A DNA stretch of 64,000 bases from Spongiactinospora sp. TRM90649 (GCF_029382225.1 NZ_JARLTC010000036.1:62001-126000); one strand, 5' to 3'. Positions 1 through 7,861 are shown, numbered from the stretch's first letter. Notes: generated by a model not told the origin, from the sequence alone. Translations and numbers: made by a program.

Positions 1-359
1 TTCTGCGTGGCCCGCGCCGACAGTTCCCGCCGCTCCTGCTCCGTTCGCGGCGTGCCCGGCATGACCGGCGTCACCGGCGGCGCTGGGAACGGCGGGGACG
101 ACAGGGGCGATGGGGGCGGCACCGGACGGCCCGCCCCGGCGGGGGTCCGCGCCCCCCGGAGCATCCCGACCAGTTCCACCCGACGCCCCAGCAGCCGCGT
201 GCGTTCGGCGTCGAGGCGGGCGCGTTCGGCGTCGAGCCGCGCGAGCGCCTGGTCCAGCCGCCACAGCTCGTGCGCCACCGGCCCTCCGAGAGGCAGGCCG
301 CACTGTGGGCACGCTTGGACTCCCGTACCAAGCGAACCCCCGCAATCAGGACATTTCAT
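1..359 (-). CDS. zinc-ribbon membrane protein of the SCO7613 type, N-terminal fragment
   Basis: The reading frame opens with ATG at 359 and is still open at the window edge, so only about 119 N-terminal residues are seen. They start with a paired-cysteine zinc-ribbon (MKCPDC, then ACPQCGLPLGGP), then a charged Arg/Glu/Leu-rich helix (residues about 35-65, probable coiled coil) and a Pro/Ala linker. This start is typical of the large actinobacterial multi-pass membrane proteins annotated as SCO7613 C-terminal domain-containing; their function is unknown. The membrane part would lie outside the window, so the family call rests on the N-terminus only. No strong ribosome binding site is seen. Confidence 0.7.
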   Translation of the reverse strand, partial: MKCPDCGGSLGTGVQACPQCGLPLGGPVAHELWRLDQALARLDAERARLDAERTRLLGRRVELVGMLRGARTPAGAGRPVPPPSPLSSPPFPAPPVTPVMPGTPRTEQERRELSARATQ

Positions 360-433
360 CCCGCCGGGATCATGCATAGTCGAACAATGCCGGTAAATGC
401 CCCAGCGCGCATGCGAAGAGGTACTCAGTCCCT

Positions 434-765
434 TTATGAGTACAAGTCATCCGCCGTCACCGGCTCCAGATAGACCACCGACACCGCAGGGACCTTCTCC
501 CGCAACTCGGCCTTCGCCCGATCGACGGTGGCGGTGACCGTCCCCAGATCCGTACGGGACGGCAGCTTCACGGACGCGGCGACCAGCAGGTCCTCCGGCC
601 CGAGTGCAGGGTGCGCAGGTCGCGGACCTCGCCGATGCCGCCGCTCGCCGCGAGCACGTCCCTGATCCGCGAGATCACCTCGGGAGCCGCGCCCTCCCCG
701 ATGATCACGCTCTTCGCCTCCCTGGCCAGGACCACGGCCACCACGATGAGCAGGCCTCGATGTCC
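434..765 (-). pseudogene. cation diffusion facilitator (CDF) transporter, C-terminal remnant with frameshift
   Basis: Read on the minus strand this encodes the end of the last membrane helix and the cytoplasmic domain of a CDF metal exporter: LLIVVAVVLAREAKSVIIG, then GEGAAPEVISRIRDVL, VRDLRTLH, and after a one-base loss near 603-606 the matching continuation GPEDLLVAASVKLPSRTDLG through VSVVYLEPVT to a TAA at 434-436. The expected CTG CAC CTC GGG CCG reads CTGCACTCGGGCCG, one C short. The first five helices are absent; upstream the sequence switches abruptly to an unrelated phosphotransferase fragment. A non-functional remnant is the simplest reading; a base-calling error could explain the shift but not the missing N-terminus. 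Confidence 0.72.
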
Positions 766-1043
766 GGGATCAGCTCCCGCCGGGGCGGCCGGTAGCGCTC
801 CCGGCCCGCGATCCGGGCCAGCTCCGGTGTGATCGGCGTCCCGTGGATCCGCCGTACGGCCTGCCCGACCGCCCGCCACTGCCCGGCCGACATCCCGGCA
901 TCGACGGCCTGCACGGCCTCCAGCCTCGGGTAGAGCGCGAGCGAGAACCGCCCGCCCGCCACGCTCACGTACGCCGACCCGTCGGCGGCCGGGAGCGGCG
1001 CCAGGACGTTCGGGACGCCACGGAGGTAGAAGGCAGATCGAGA
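766..1043 (-). pseudogene. aminoglycoside/choline-type phosphotransferase, internal remnant
   Basis: One minus-strand frame reads YLRGVPNVLAPLPAADGSAY, then FSLALYPRLEAVQAVDAGMS, GQAVRRIHGTPITPELARI and GRERYRPPRRELIPDIEA, a block characteristic of the N-lobe/linker of APH-family phosphotransferases. It has no proper start (an in-frame TGA lies just upstream at 1044-1046) and lacks the catalytic HGD and metal-binding parts, because at about 765 it runs into the cation-efflux remnant in another frame. It is therefore a both-ends-truncated fragment. The fusion point marks a deletion or rearrangement. It overlaps the 3' end of the small gene at 965-1258 in a different frame. Confidence 0.6.
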
Positions 1044-1258
1044 TCATCTGCACGGTAACGACGGCCTTGGAGCCGCCTACACGCGCTGTTCACCATGTGC
1101 GCCAAGCGGGCGAGGCCGCGTCCCCGTCGCTCCCGCTCCTGTCGGTCGAGGTCGATCATCACGCCTTCCAGGCTTCGTCCTGGCCGGGCACTCGCAACGA
1201 TCAGCTCGTTCCCGGTCTCCCGGATGGCGATTTCGCCGATCCGCTGCCATTCGCTCAT
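965..1258 (-). CDS. small hypothetical protein translationally coupled to an ATP-binding protein
   Basis: A 97-residue frame starts at an ATG whose ATGA overlaps the TGA of the upstream ATP-binding gene, a typical translational-coupling arrangement. Residues 1-75 (MSEWQRIGEIAIRETG..., ending near YRADDLDLP) look like a real globular domain with regular Arg/Glu helices; the last about 20 residues are Arg/Ser-rich and coincide with the start of the phosphotransferase remnant, so the native C-terminus may have been replaced by the rearrangement. I do not recognise the family. Linkage to a GHKL anti-sigma-type ATPase hints at a regulatory role, but that is inference. Confidence 0.5.
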   Translation of the reverse strand: MSEWQRIGEIAIRETGNELIVASARPGRSLEGVMIDLDRQERERRGRGLARLAHMVNSACRRLQGRRYRADDLDLPSTSVASRTSWRRSRPPTGRRT

Positions 1259-1617
1259 GTCTCGGCCCGCCGAAAGATCGCCCACACGATCCGGCCCTGT
1301 CCCCACGGCCGATGGCCCCACTCGTCCGACAAGGCTTCGACCATGAGCAACCCTCGCCCGTGTTCGCTGTCGTCAGCCGCCGCCGAGCTGCGGGGCTCCG
1401 TGTCCGCCCCCTCATCGGTGATCTCCATGCGCACCCAGTCACGGGAGGCGATCAGAGCAAGGTCATAACACCCGCCCGGCAGGCCGGAGCGCGTGTGGGT
1501 GACGGCGTTGGCGATCAGCTCACCGAGCACAGTCATGAGATCACCCAGGGAGACGGGGCATGACCCCGTGAACAGTGATCGACTGGCCGGGCTCGATGGA
1601 GTACGGAAGGTGATCAC
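1255..1617 (-). CDS. GHKL ATP-binding (anti-sigma-factor-like) protein, apparently N-terminally truncated
   Basis: The 120-residue frame has the N-box helix GELIANAVTHT, the G1 loop ITDEGAD, and the G2 region HGRGLLMVEALSDEWG of the HATPase_c domain found in actinobacterial RsbW/SpoIIAB-like proteins, which bind ATP and often act as anti-sigma factors. These families normally have about 40 residues of strand and helix before the N-box. Here that stretch is replaced by low-complexity sequence (residues 1-24) that in another frame codes for the end of the neighbouring lipoprotein. The GTG start at 1617 is the only one available. A 5' truncation at about 1560 is likely, so function is doubtful. 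Confidence 0.55.
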   Translation of the reverse strand: MITFRTPSSPASRSLFTGSCPVSLGDLMTVLGELIANAVTHTRSGLPGGCYDLALIASRDWVRMEITDEGADTEPRSSAAADDSEHGRGLLMVEALSDEWGHRPWGQGRIVWAIFRRAET

Positions 1618-2054
1618 GCTTCTGGTCGCTGCACAGGCAGAGGGAGTCGGCGGGCTGGTGCGGCAGGGATCCAGGTGTGCGCCTGGGCGTCGAGGACGCC
1701 GATGCCGGAGGCCCAGTTCATCTTGCCGAGGGGACGGGTGGGGTCGCCCATGTCAGAGGACCAGGGCAGATTCTTCTCGGTGCCGGTGTTGGACAGACGA
1801 ATCTGCACGACAAGGTGCTTGCCCTTGACGCGGTTGAGGCCGACCACTTCGACCTTGAGGTCCTCGTTGTCGGTGCCACGGGTTTCGGCCAGGGCCTCGC
1901 GTGTGTCCTGGCCGGTCGCCGTAGGCGTGGGAGCCGGGGCGCGCGTAAGCGGATCGCTGGGGCTCGGTTCGGCGGCCTGCTCGACCGGCAGCACTCCACA
2001 TCCGCTCGCGGCGAGCGTGAGTGCGGTGGTCAGGGCCACAATCCGGGAAAACAC
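1614..2054 (-). CDS. secreted lipoprotein with probable C-terminal frameshift
   Basis: GTG start at 2054 gives a signal peptide with a lipobox (LAASGC, Cys at about residue 19), then a Pro/Thr/Ser linker and a beta-rich domain (DLKVEVVGLNRVKGKHLVVQ...). After AQAHTW the frame ends in low-complexity sequence, but one base away the reading continues as LPHQPADSLCLCSDQKRDHL and PYSIEPGQSITVHGV to a TGA at 1541-1543, exactly what a beta-sandwich lipoprotein should have. One extra C in the ATCCC run near 1668 explains this. The intact gene would have spanned about 1541-2054. It was probably a surface lipoprotein of unknown role; the present copy is likely damaged. Confidence 0.6.
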   Translation of the reverse strand: MFSRIVALTTALTLAASGCGVLPVEQAAEPSPSDPLTRAPAPTPTATGQDTREALAETRGTDNEDLKVEVVGLNRVKGKHLVVQIRLSNTGTEKNLPWSSDMGDPTRPLGKMNWASGIGVLDAQAHTWIPAAPARRLPLPVQRPEA

Positions 2055-2163
2055 GGCGGAGATTCTGTCACGCCCGAAACAAATGTCCGAAAAACCCGCA
2101 ATGCGGTACTTCCGGCCCTGCCGTACCCCGGTCCTCGTCCGAACCGGGGTACGGCGTGGCGGC

Positions 2164-3564
2164 TTATCCGATCCGGGCAGGGGTGCGACGGTTCAGCCTG
2201 CCGAATGCCGCCGCGAACGCCGACGCGGCCAGCGCGCCGAGCGCGGTGAGGACGAACACCCACCGGTAGCCGGATTCGCCGGGCAGGGCGGCGAGGATGG
2301 CGGCGACGGCCGCGCCGGACACGCACCCGCCGAAGATCCGCACCAGGGCGTTGACCCCGGCGGCGAGCGCCGTCTTGCCCGGTTCGACGTGCTCGACCGC
2401 CATCGTGCCGAGCGCCGCGTAGCCGATGCCGATTCCCAGGCCGAGCACCGAGGAGGCGAGATAGATGTCGAAGGCGGTGCCGTGCCAGAGCACCAGCCAC
2501 AGCGCGCCCACGGCGACGATCGCCGATCCCGCGGAGACCATCGAGGAGGCCCGGAAGCGGCGCATCAGCCGCCCGGAGAACAGTGAGATCACCAGCATCA
2601 CGACGGTGATGGGCAGCAGGAAGAAGCCGACCTCCAGGGTGCTCGCGCCGAAGCCGTAGCCCGCGCCCTCGGGGGCCTGGGTGAAGTTGGAGATGCCGGT
2701 CATGCCGCCGAAGAAGGCGAATCCGAGCAGCATGGACGACACGGTCGCGCCCACCGTGCCCCGGTGGGTGAGCATCGACATCTCGACCAGGGGTTCGGCC
2801 ACCCGCCGTTCGACGGCGACCCAGGCGACCGCGCTCACGACCACGACGGCGAGCAGGCCGAGGACGGCGGGCGAGGTCCACCCCCACGCCCTGCCCTGGC
2901 TGATCGCGAGCAGCAGCGCGACGAGGCCGACGGTCATCAGCAGGGCCCCGAGCAGGTCAGGACGGCCCCGCCCGGGGGTGCCGGTGTCGCGGACCAGCGC
3001 CAGCACCAGAGCCCCGAGCACGACCCCCAGAACCGTGATGATCCAGAACAGCGTGTGGTAGTCGCCGGAGACGAGCCCGGCCATGACCATCCCGCCCCCG
3101 CCGCCGACGCCCATGGTGGCGCTCAGCACGCCGATGCCGGTGGCGAGCTGCTCGGGCGGCAGCAGGTCCCTGACGATGCCGATGGACAACGGGAGCAGGG
3201 CGGCCACGAAGCCCTGGAGCACTCTCCCGGCGATCAGCCACGGGAGGGAGGGGGCGAGGGCGGCGACGACGGAGCCGGCGGTGAGGAGGGCGAGCGCACC
3301 GATGATCACCAGGCGCCTGCCGTACATGTCGCCGAGTTTCGACAGCAGCGGCGTGGCCACCGCGCTCACCAGCAGGCTGATGGTGAGGGTCCAGGTGACG
3401 GCGGGCAGGGTCTCGTTCAGGTCGCGCTGCAGTGACGGAAGTAAGGGCAGGACCGCGGTGTTCTGCAGGGCGGCGATGGATGTGGCAATCGCCAGCGTGA
3501 CCACGGCGGGCCACGGGTTCCTGCTGGACGTCGCACGGCCCTCTGACACGGCGATGGTCGCCAC
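2164..3564 (-). CDS. DHA2-type MFS drug efflux transporter
   Basis: A 466-residue very hydrophobic protein with about 14 predicted membrane segments, the MFS motif-A loop GDMYGRR after helix 2, motif B (LIAGRVLQGFVAA) and the motif-C helix with GVGGGGGMVMAG. This length and motif set fit the proton-driven drug:H+ antiporter-2 family, which exports dyes, antiseptics and antibiotics from the cytoplasmic membrane. It is transcribed divergently from a MarR-type repressor (3639), with repeated operator half-sites between the two starts, so it is presumably the repressor's target and induced by its substrate. Substrate cannot be told from sequence. Confidence 0.9.
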   Translation of the reverse strand: MATIAVSEGRATSSRNPWPAVVTLAIATSIAALQNTAVLPLLPSLQRDLNETLPAVTWTLTISLLVSAVATPLLSKLGDMYGRRLVIIGALALLTAGSVVAALAPSLPWLIAGRVLQGFVAALLPLSIGIVRDLLPPEQLATGIGVLSATMGVGGGGGMVMAGLVSGDYHTLFWIITVLGVVLGALVLALVRDTGTPGRGRPDLLGALLMTVGLVALLLAISQGRAWGWTSPAVLGLLAVVVVSAVAWVAVERRVAEPLVEMSMLTHRGTVGATVSSMLLGFAFFGGMTGISNFTQAPEGAGYGFGASTLEVGFFLLPITVVMLVISLFSGRLMRRFRASSMVSAGSAIVAVGALWLVLWHGTAFDIYLASSVLGLGIGIGYAALGTMAVEHVEPGKTALAAGVNALVRIFGGCVSGAAVAAILAALPGESGYRWVFVLTALGALAASAFAAAFGRLNRRTPARIG

Positions 3565-3576
3565 GGAGGGCTCCTC

Positions 3577-3630
3577 TTAGGTAATTTAGGTAAGTAATCG
3601 AGACCCGATACTACATACCTAAGTTAGGTA
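3577..3630. promoter_or_regulatory. MarR operator cluster
   Basis: The 74-bp MFS/MarR divergent gap holds a perfect 15-bp palindrome TACCTAAGTTAGGTA (3616-3630) and two direct copies of its half-site TTAGGTAA (3577-3584 and 3586-3593). The AT-rich repeats stand out against the surrounding high-GC sequence and sit next to both starts, as expected for an autoregulating MarR repressor controlling the transporter. Confidence 0.8.
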
Positions 3631-3638
3631 AGCAAACG

Positions 3639-4100
3639 GTGGACCCGGATCTGACCACGATCCTGGCGGCCTACCGCCGCCTGGTGACCACGCTCAACCG
3701 TGCCAAAACGCACGCTCAGCTCACCGAGGCCGCGGGGGTCCGGCTCGACCGTCCCGACGTGCAGATCCTCGTTCACCTGCTGGACGAGGGCGGGCCCCGC
3801 AGGATCGGCGCCATAGCCGAGGCGCTGCGGGTGGAGAGCCCCCACGTCACCCGCCACGTCTCCGCCCTGGAACGCCGTGGCCTGCTCGAACGCGTCCGCG
3901 ACCCGGACGACGGCCGGGCCTGGCGCATCGCCCTCACCCAGCACGGCGCGGAGGCGGCGGACAGTTGCCGGCGCATCTCGCTCAAGTGGTTCGGCGGCGC
4001 GCTGGCCGACTGGTCCGACCACGACCGGGCCGAACTGGCCCGACTGCTCGACCGCCTCGCCGACGACATCCAGGACGAGGTTCACATCCCGTCGGGCTGA
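3639..4100 (+). CDS. MarR-family transcriptional regulator
   Basis: A 153-residue winged-helix protein: helical N-terminus, then the wHTH with recognition helix around ESPHVTRHVSALERRGLLER and the wing DPDDGRAWRIALTQHG containing the conserved D-x-R. It is a dimeric ligand-responsive repressor. The GTG start at 3639 lies 8 bp after the operator palindrome, so binding would directly block its own transcription. It is divergent from the MFS exporter and convergent with the GNAT gene, which ends 11 bp away. The inducer is likely a toxic small molecule exported by the pump; that is inferred from the arrangement. Confidence 0.9.
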   Translation: MDPDLTTILAAYRRLVTTLNRAKTHAQLTEAAGVRLDRPDVQILVHLLDEGGPRRIGAIAEALRVESPHVTRHVSALERRGLLERVRDPDDGRAWRIALTQHGAEAADSCRRISLKWFGGALADWSDHDRAELARLLDRLADDIQDEVHIPSG

Positions 4101-4111
4101 CCCCTAGGCGG

Positions 4112-4957
4112 TCACACGGTTCGCCAGGGCGAGGGCTCGGCGATGACCGCGGTGCCGACCCGGCGGAAGCCGAGGGTCGCGTATAGCCGGGCCACGTCGT
4201 CGTCGCCCGCCGACAGGAAGATCGTGCCGATTCCGCGCGCGGTGGCGTCGGCGACGAGCGCCGCCGTCACGGCACGGCCGAGGCCGCGCCTGCGGGCGTC
4301 GGGGAGCGTGCCCACCCCGACGATCTCGGTCACCCCGCCGACCGGCTGGTGCTGGCCGGAGCTGACCGTCTGGCCGTCCTCGACGACCACCGCGACCGTG
4401 GACAGGCCGGTGCGGATGCGCTCGGCCATCCGGTCCACCGTTCCGTCGCCGCGCTGCTCGCGGACCGTCGCGGCCAGTTCGGCGGCGCCGGCCGTACCGA
4501 CGGCCGTGCCGGGCTCGGCGAAGGCGATGTACGGCACCGCCAGCGCCCCGGCCAGCGCCTCCCGCTCGCCGGGCCCGATGATCCGGGCCCTGACGTCGGG
4601 CCGGGGCGCGAGGGCCGGGTCGAGGACCATCAGCGGGTGCTCGTGCGTCACCAGCCCGGTCTCCTCCACGGGCCCGCGCAGCCAGGGGGTCGTCTCCGCG
4701 ACCCACTCGAAGCTCTCGGGGACCCCCAGCTCCCGCTGCCTGGCCCGGACCCGCTCGACCTCGGCGGCCGTCACCGGCGCGCCGGGCGCGCCGTTCCACC
4801 CCAGGGACGGCCGGGCGTAATACGGCCAGCCGTTCCCCTCGCGGACGAAGAGCGTCAGCGGTCCGAAAACCTCGGCTCTCGCGCCCCCGCGCGGCACCGC
4901 GTCGTAGTACGTCTCCAACTCGTCCAGCAGAATCCGCTGATCACGTTCCGACGTCAC
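4112..4957 (-). CDS. GNAT-family N-acetyltransferase
   Basis: 281 residues starting at GTG 4957. The C-terminal half (about residues 125-280) carries the GNAT fold: motif A with GVGTLPDARRRGLGRAV, where the R/G-x-x-G loop binds the acetyl-CoA pyrophosphate, and the final strand-helix FLSAGDDDVARLYATLGFRR. The N-terminal half resembles the non-catalytic half of double-domain GNATs. The acceptor (small molecule, antibiotic or protein) is unknown. Overlapping stops with no intervening sequence separate it from the MarR gene. Confidence 0.85.
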   Translation of the reverse strand: MTSERDQRILLDELETYYDAVPRGGARAEVFGPLTLFVREGNGWPYYARPSLGWNGAPGAPVTAAEVERVRARQRELGVPESFEWVAETTPWLRGPVEETGLVTHEHPLMVLDPALAPRPDVRARIIGPGEREALAGALAVPYIAFAEPGTAVGTAGAAELAATVREQRGDGTVDRMAERIRTGLSTVAVVVEDGQTVSSGQHQPVGGVTEIVGVGTLPDARRRGLGRAVTAALVADATARGIGTIFLSAGDDDVARLYATLGFRRVGTAVIAEPSPWRTV

Positions 4958-5467
4958 ACCGAACCTTTTCCACCCAGAGAGCGTCCCGATCGGAGGCGTG
5001 CACGACCCGCACGGCCCTCAGATGCCCACGGCCGAGTCCGGTACGAAACCCCCGAACCATGAGAATAATGTCCCGCGCGAGCGCGCGGGGAGAGGCCCGC
5101 CCCAGGGGTTCACCCGACCTTTCCGCCGGTCCTTTCCGGATGTGGGTGGGACATGGGGATCCGGCGCATCCGTGAGGACCGCGTCCGGCCCGGCCGAATT
5201 CCCGGCATCCGCTCACTTTGCGTGATCCGGCTCGCGGCGAACGCGTGTCCTTCGTCACTTCTTGTATGGCTTCCGAGATTTGCCGCTTCTTTGCGGAAGG
5301 CCACCTTCGCGTTACGGTCTCCGCCGCCCGGCGGCACGGGCGAGACGGAAGCGCGGCCCCCTTCACCAACACGAAAGGCCCTCTCCGTGGAGAGGGCCTT
5401 CGACGACGGGACAGATGCGACACCGAAGGACGCCTTCCCGTCCGGGGAGCACTCCGGTTGAAATAGG
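4958..5467. other. 510-bp gene-free stretch
   Basis: Open frames here on both strands lack ribosome binding sites, familiar motifs or consistent codon bias, and I do not accept any as a gene. The only clear element is the hairpin at 5375-5400. The upstream part (4958-5200) probably contains the promoter of the GNAT gene, but no convincing -35/-10 pair was found. Confidence 0.6.
5375..5400 (-). terminator. terminator hairpin downstream of lsr2
   Basis: A perfect 12-bp inverted repeat, AAGGCCCTCTCC / GGAGAGGGCCTT with a 2-nt centre, lies 68 bp past the lsr2 stop. On the minus strand it is followed by TCG rather than a long U-tract, as is common for actinobacterial terminators. Confidence 0.75.
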
Positions 5468-5806
5468 TCAGTGCGCGGCCTCGTACTGCTCGACCACCGA
5501 GGAGGAGATGCGTCCCCGTTCACTCACCGCGAGCCCCTGCCGGCGCGCCCAGTCACGGATCTCCTTGGACCTCTGCCTGCTGGCGGCGCTGCCCCCGGAG
5601 ATGCCCCGCGACCTGCGGCCGAGCCGTTCACGCCGAACCGGCCGCGCCGCGCTGACGAACGGCGCGAGCACCTTGCGCAGCTTGTCCTCGTTCTTCCCGG
5701 ACAGGTCGATCTCATAGTCGGTGCCGTCCAGTCCGAACTTTAACGTGCCCACGGCCTCGCCGCCGTCGAGGTCGTCGATGAAGATCTCTTTAATCTGCTT
5801 TGCCAT
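5468..5806 (-). CDS. lsr2: Lsr2 nucleoid-associated xenogeneic silencer
   Basis: 112 residues, the usual Lsr2 size. The N-terminal dimerisation domain MAKQIKEIFIDDLDG...FGLDGTDYEIDLS is followed by a basic linker and the C-terminal DNA-binding domain with the RGR clamp (SERGRISSSVVEQYEAAH) that inserts into AT-rich minor grooves. Lsr2 bridges and silences AT-rich, often horizontally acquired DNA in actinobacteria. The start at 5806 is set by GGAGA at 5811-5815. Upstream DNA is itself comparatively AT-rich, compatible with autoregulation. Single gene, own promoter and terminator. Confidence 0.95.
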   Translation of the reverse strand: MAKQIKEIFIDDLDGGEAVGTLKFGLDGTDYEIDLSGKNEDKLRKVLAPFVSAARPVRRERLGRRSRGISGGSAASRQRSKEIRDWARRQGLAVSERGRISSSVVEQYEAAH

Positions 5807-6437
5807 AATATCTCCAGTGCTGGTTATGAGGTTTCGCGGACTATAGCACTCACTCAGGCTTTTGCCCTCTATCCTCTTTCTTACACTTCTCACACTGGCG
5901 GTCGCAGGGGTAGCCGTCCATGTCGTAATGTCGTACAAAAATGTCCGGCGCAATCTGTGCCTAGGGCACAGTACCCGCTCGCGCCCCAGTCCATGGCGTC
6001 TTCGCGCGGTCTCTATCGCTACACCGGTGATTGCCGCTTCCCGGTAATCCGAACCCCGTTCCCCGACGTGCGGGGCACAGTGACGCGACAGCGGCTTGAA
6101 CACGGTTCGGTAAGCGGTTCGCGCTTCGGTCAACCGATCGGTGGATCGGCTCTACCATGTCGCGGATGCGGCGGGTCGCGCCGCTGCGATGGGCAAGGCG
6201 TCCGGAGCCGGGAGTCGCCCGTGCCCGATGCGCCGACAACCGATATTGCCCGGGAAAGGCGCGCCGTGAACGCCGCACGCGCATCTTAGGCCGGATTTTC
6301 GGCCATCCTGGCATGATCGGCCGCACTCGGCGTGTTTCAGCCGGTCACGTTTCCGGTCGCGGGCGTCGTGTCCGTAACGCCGGAAAACCAGTGGAAAACC
6401 AGGTGCGCCCGGCCGTCCGGCGAGCGGACAATGCCGC
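5807..6437. other. gene-free stretch between lsr2 and a GNAT gene
   Basis: Apart from the lsr2 leader, about 600 bp contain no acceptable gene. It has a 17-bp inverted repeat CTGTGCC-TAG-GGCACAG (5955-5971), and a direct repeat GGAAAACCAG at 6382-6391 and 6393-6402 just before the GNAT start. Either could be a protein-binding site; nothing links them to a known regulator. Confidence 0.45.
5840..5845 (-). promoter_or_regulatory. probable -10 box of lsr2
   Basis: TATAGT on the minus strand, about 34 nt before the lsr2 ATG, sits in a locally AT-rich stretch and would give a leader of roughly 27 nt carrying the GGAG site. No good -35 hexamer is visible at the right distance, so this is tentative. 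Confidence 0.4.
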
Positions 6438-7094
6438 ATGCTGTCCGATCACTGGCCGCTGTGGGCGCTGCTCGTCCGCACGCCACGACTGGAGCTTCGA
6501 GTGCCCGCCGAGGCGGAGCTGGCCGAGCTGGCCGACGTCGCGGCGCACGGCATCCACGAACCGGGCCACCAGCCCTTCCTGACCCCGTGGGCGGCGGACT
6601 CCCCCACCCGCAGGGCGCGCGAGGTGCTCCAGCGGCACTGGCGCCACCACGGCACCTGGACCCCGGCCGACTGGGTCCTCGACCTCGCGGTCTTCGAGGA
6701 CGGGCGCCCCTTGGGCGTGCAGACCGTCCAGGCCCGCGAATTCGGCGTGCTGCGCGAGGTGCTCACCGGGTCCTGGCTGGGCCTGGCCCACCATGGCCGG
6801 GGCGTCGGCACCGAGATGCGGCACGCCGTCCTGCAGCTGGCCTTCGCCGGGCTGAACGCGGTCGAGGCGGTGTCCGAGTCGTTCGCCGGCAACGCCCAGT
6901 CCATCGGCGTGTCGCGCAAGCTCGGCTACCGCCCCGACGGCGTCAGCGGATATGCGGTGGACGGCGAGGCGAAGCGGTCCCAGCGGTTCCGTCTCACCCG
7001 CGAAGACTGGGAGCGGTCGGCCCGCCCCGAGGTGACCGTGGACGGCCTTGAGCCGTGCCTGGAACTCTTCGGCGCCGTCCCGCCCGCCTCATAG
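6438..7094 (+). CDS. GNAT acetyltransferase of the RimJ/RimL (Acetyltransf_3) type
   Basis: 218 residues. The N-terminus TPRLELRVPAEAELAELADV is the usual beginning of RimL-like enzymes, followed by motif A WLGLAHHGRGVGTEMRHAVL with the acetyl-CoA-binding GRGVGTE loop, and the SFAGNAQSIGVSRKLGYR segment with the conserved Asn and the final GY. This family acetylates N-terminal amino groups of ribosomal or other proteins or small amines; the acceptor is unknown. It stands alone, convergent with the ATPase gene at 7117. No strong Shine-Dalgarno precedes the ATG at 6438. Confidence 0.88.
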   Translation: MLSDHWPLWALLVRTPRLELRVPAEAELAELADVAAHGIHEPGHQPFLTPWAADSPTRRAREVLQRHWRHHGTWTPADWVLDLAVFEDGRPLGVQTVQAREFGVLREVLTGSWLGLAHHGRGVGTEMRHAVLQLAFAGLNAVEAVSESFAGNAQSIGVSRKLGYRPDGVSGYAVDGEAKRSQRFRLTREDWERSARPEVTVDGLEPCLELFGAVPPAS

Positions 7095-7116
7095 CGGGCA
7101 TCGCCCGATAGGGGCG

Positions 7117-7527
7117 CTAGCCGACGGGCAGCGTCCCCGAAACGGTCGTGCCGCCGCCGAGCACGTCGTTCACCGTCAGACTTCCGCCGCGCTCGGCGAA
7201 CAGCGCCCGCATGCGCACCGCGCTCATCTTGTGCGCCGCCGACGTGCGCCCGTCACCATCGTCGCTCACCGTCAGGCGTAAGCCCGTGCGCCCGAGCGTG
7301 ATCGCCAGCGACACCGCCCGTGGCGATCTCCCCCGCCCCAGCTCGACCCGGCCCAGCGCCTCCCGGACGACCGCCAGCACCGCCCGCGCGATCTCCTTCG
7401 GCACCTCACCGGACGGCAGCGCCCAGATCTCCACCTCGACCCCGGTACGCCGTGACCACTCCTGGCAGAAGTGGGTCAGCGCCGGCGACAGACCCTCGTC
7501 GCCGCGCAGTTCGAGTTCGTCTACCAA
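7117..7527 (-). CDS. histidine-kinase-like ATP-binding protein
   Basis: About 136 residues made only of a GHKL ATPase domain: N-box VVREALGRVE (with the usual Asn replaced), G1 box VSDDGDGR, and a G2-like end ERGGSLTVNDVLGGGTTVSG. It resembles the catalytic tail of NarL/DesK-type sensor kinases but has no sensor or phospho-accepting His domain, so it is either a stand-alone regulator or degenerate. I chose the TTG start at 7527 because GGGGAG precedes it at proper spacing; the longer ATG start at 7569 has no ribosome binding site. Partner unknown. Confidence 0.65.
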   Translation of the reverse strand: MVDELELRGDEGLSPALTHFCQEWSRRTGVEVEIWALPSGEVPKEIARAVLAVVREALGRVELGRGRSPRAVSLAITLGRTGLRLTVSDDGDGRTSAAHKMSAVRMRALFAERGGSLTVNDVLGGGTTVSGTLPVG

Positions 7528-7861
7528 AGCCAGCTCCCCAGTTCCCCGTAACACCCCCGGTGCGGCCATTCACGGGTGCGGTGATGTCGGCGACGCGCCG
7601 AGTACAACACGGACAATCTACCTCTAGGAACTGGTGCCGACTAACGCCTTCCCGGCCCGGAAGGTCTAGTGCGCATAACACCGCCGTTACCCGCACGCGA
7701 CCCGGCGACCAGGGGGGATCGGCGTTCTGTCAGGCTCCGGCGAGGGCCGTCCCCGCTTTCCGGCCCGCCCGGGAGACCGGCGAGCGCTCGCTTTATCGGG
7801 GGCCCATCGAATCTAATGATTAAAAGTGAGCCTTTGATTTGTTGAACATTTTGTACATTGA
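7528..7861. other. intergenic stretch, no gene seen
   Basis: About 330 bp between the ATPase gene and the propeller-like gene. The last 60 bp (7800-7860) are strikingly AT-rich for this genome and lie downstream of the propeller gene, where they may function in transcription termination. No gene, repeat or palindrome stands out. Confidence 0.4.

Noticed and set aside
5862..6047. 61-codon plus-strand frame with a hydrophobic start (ILFLTLLTLAVAGVAVHVV)
   Set aside because: Starts in a TTG without a ribosome binding site, runs antisense to the lsr2 promoter, and turns to random sequence after 30 residues.
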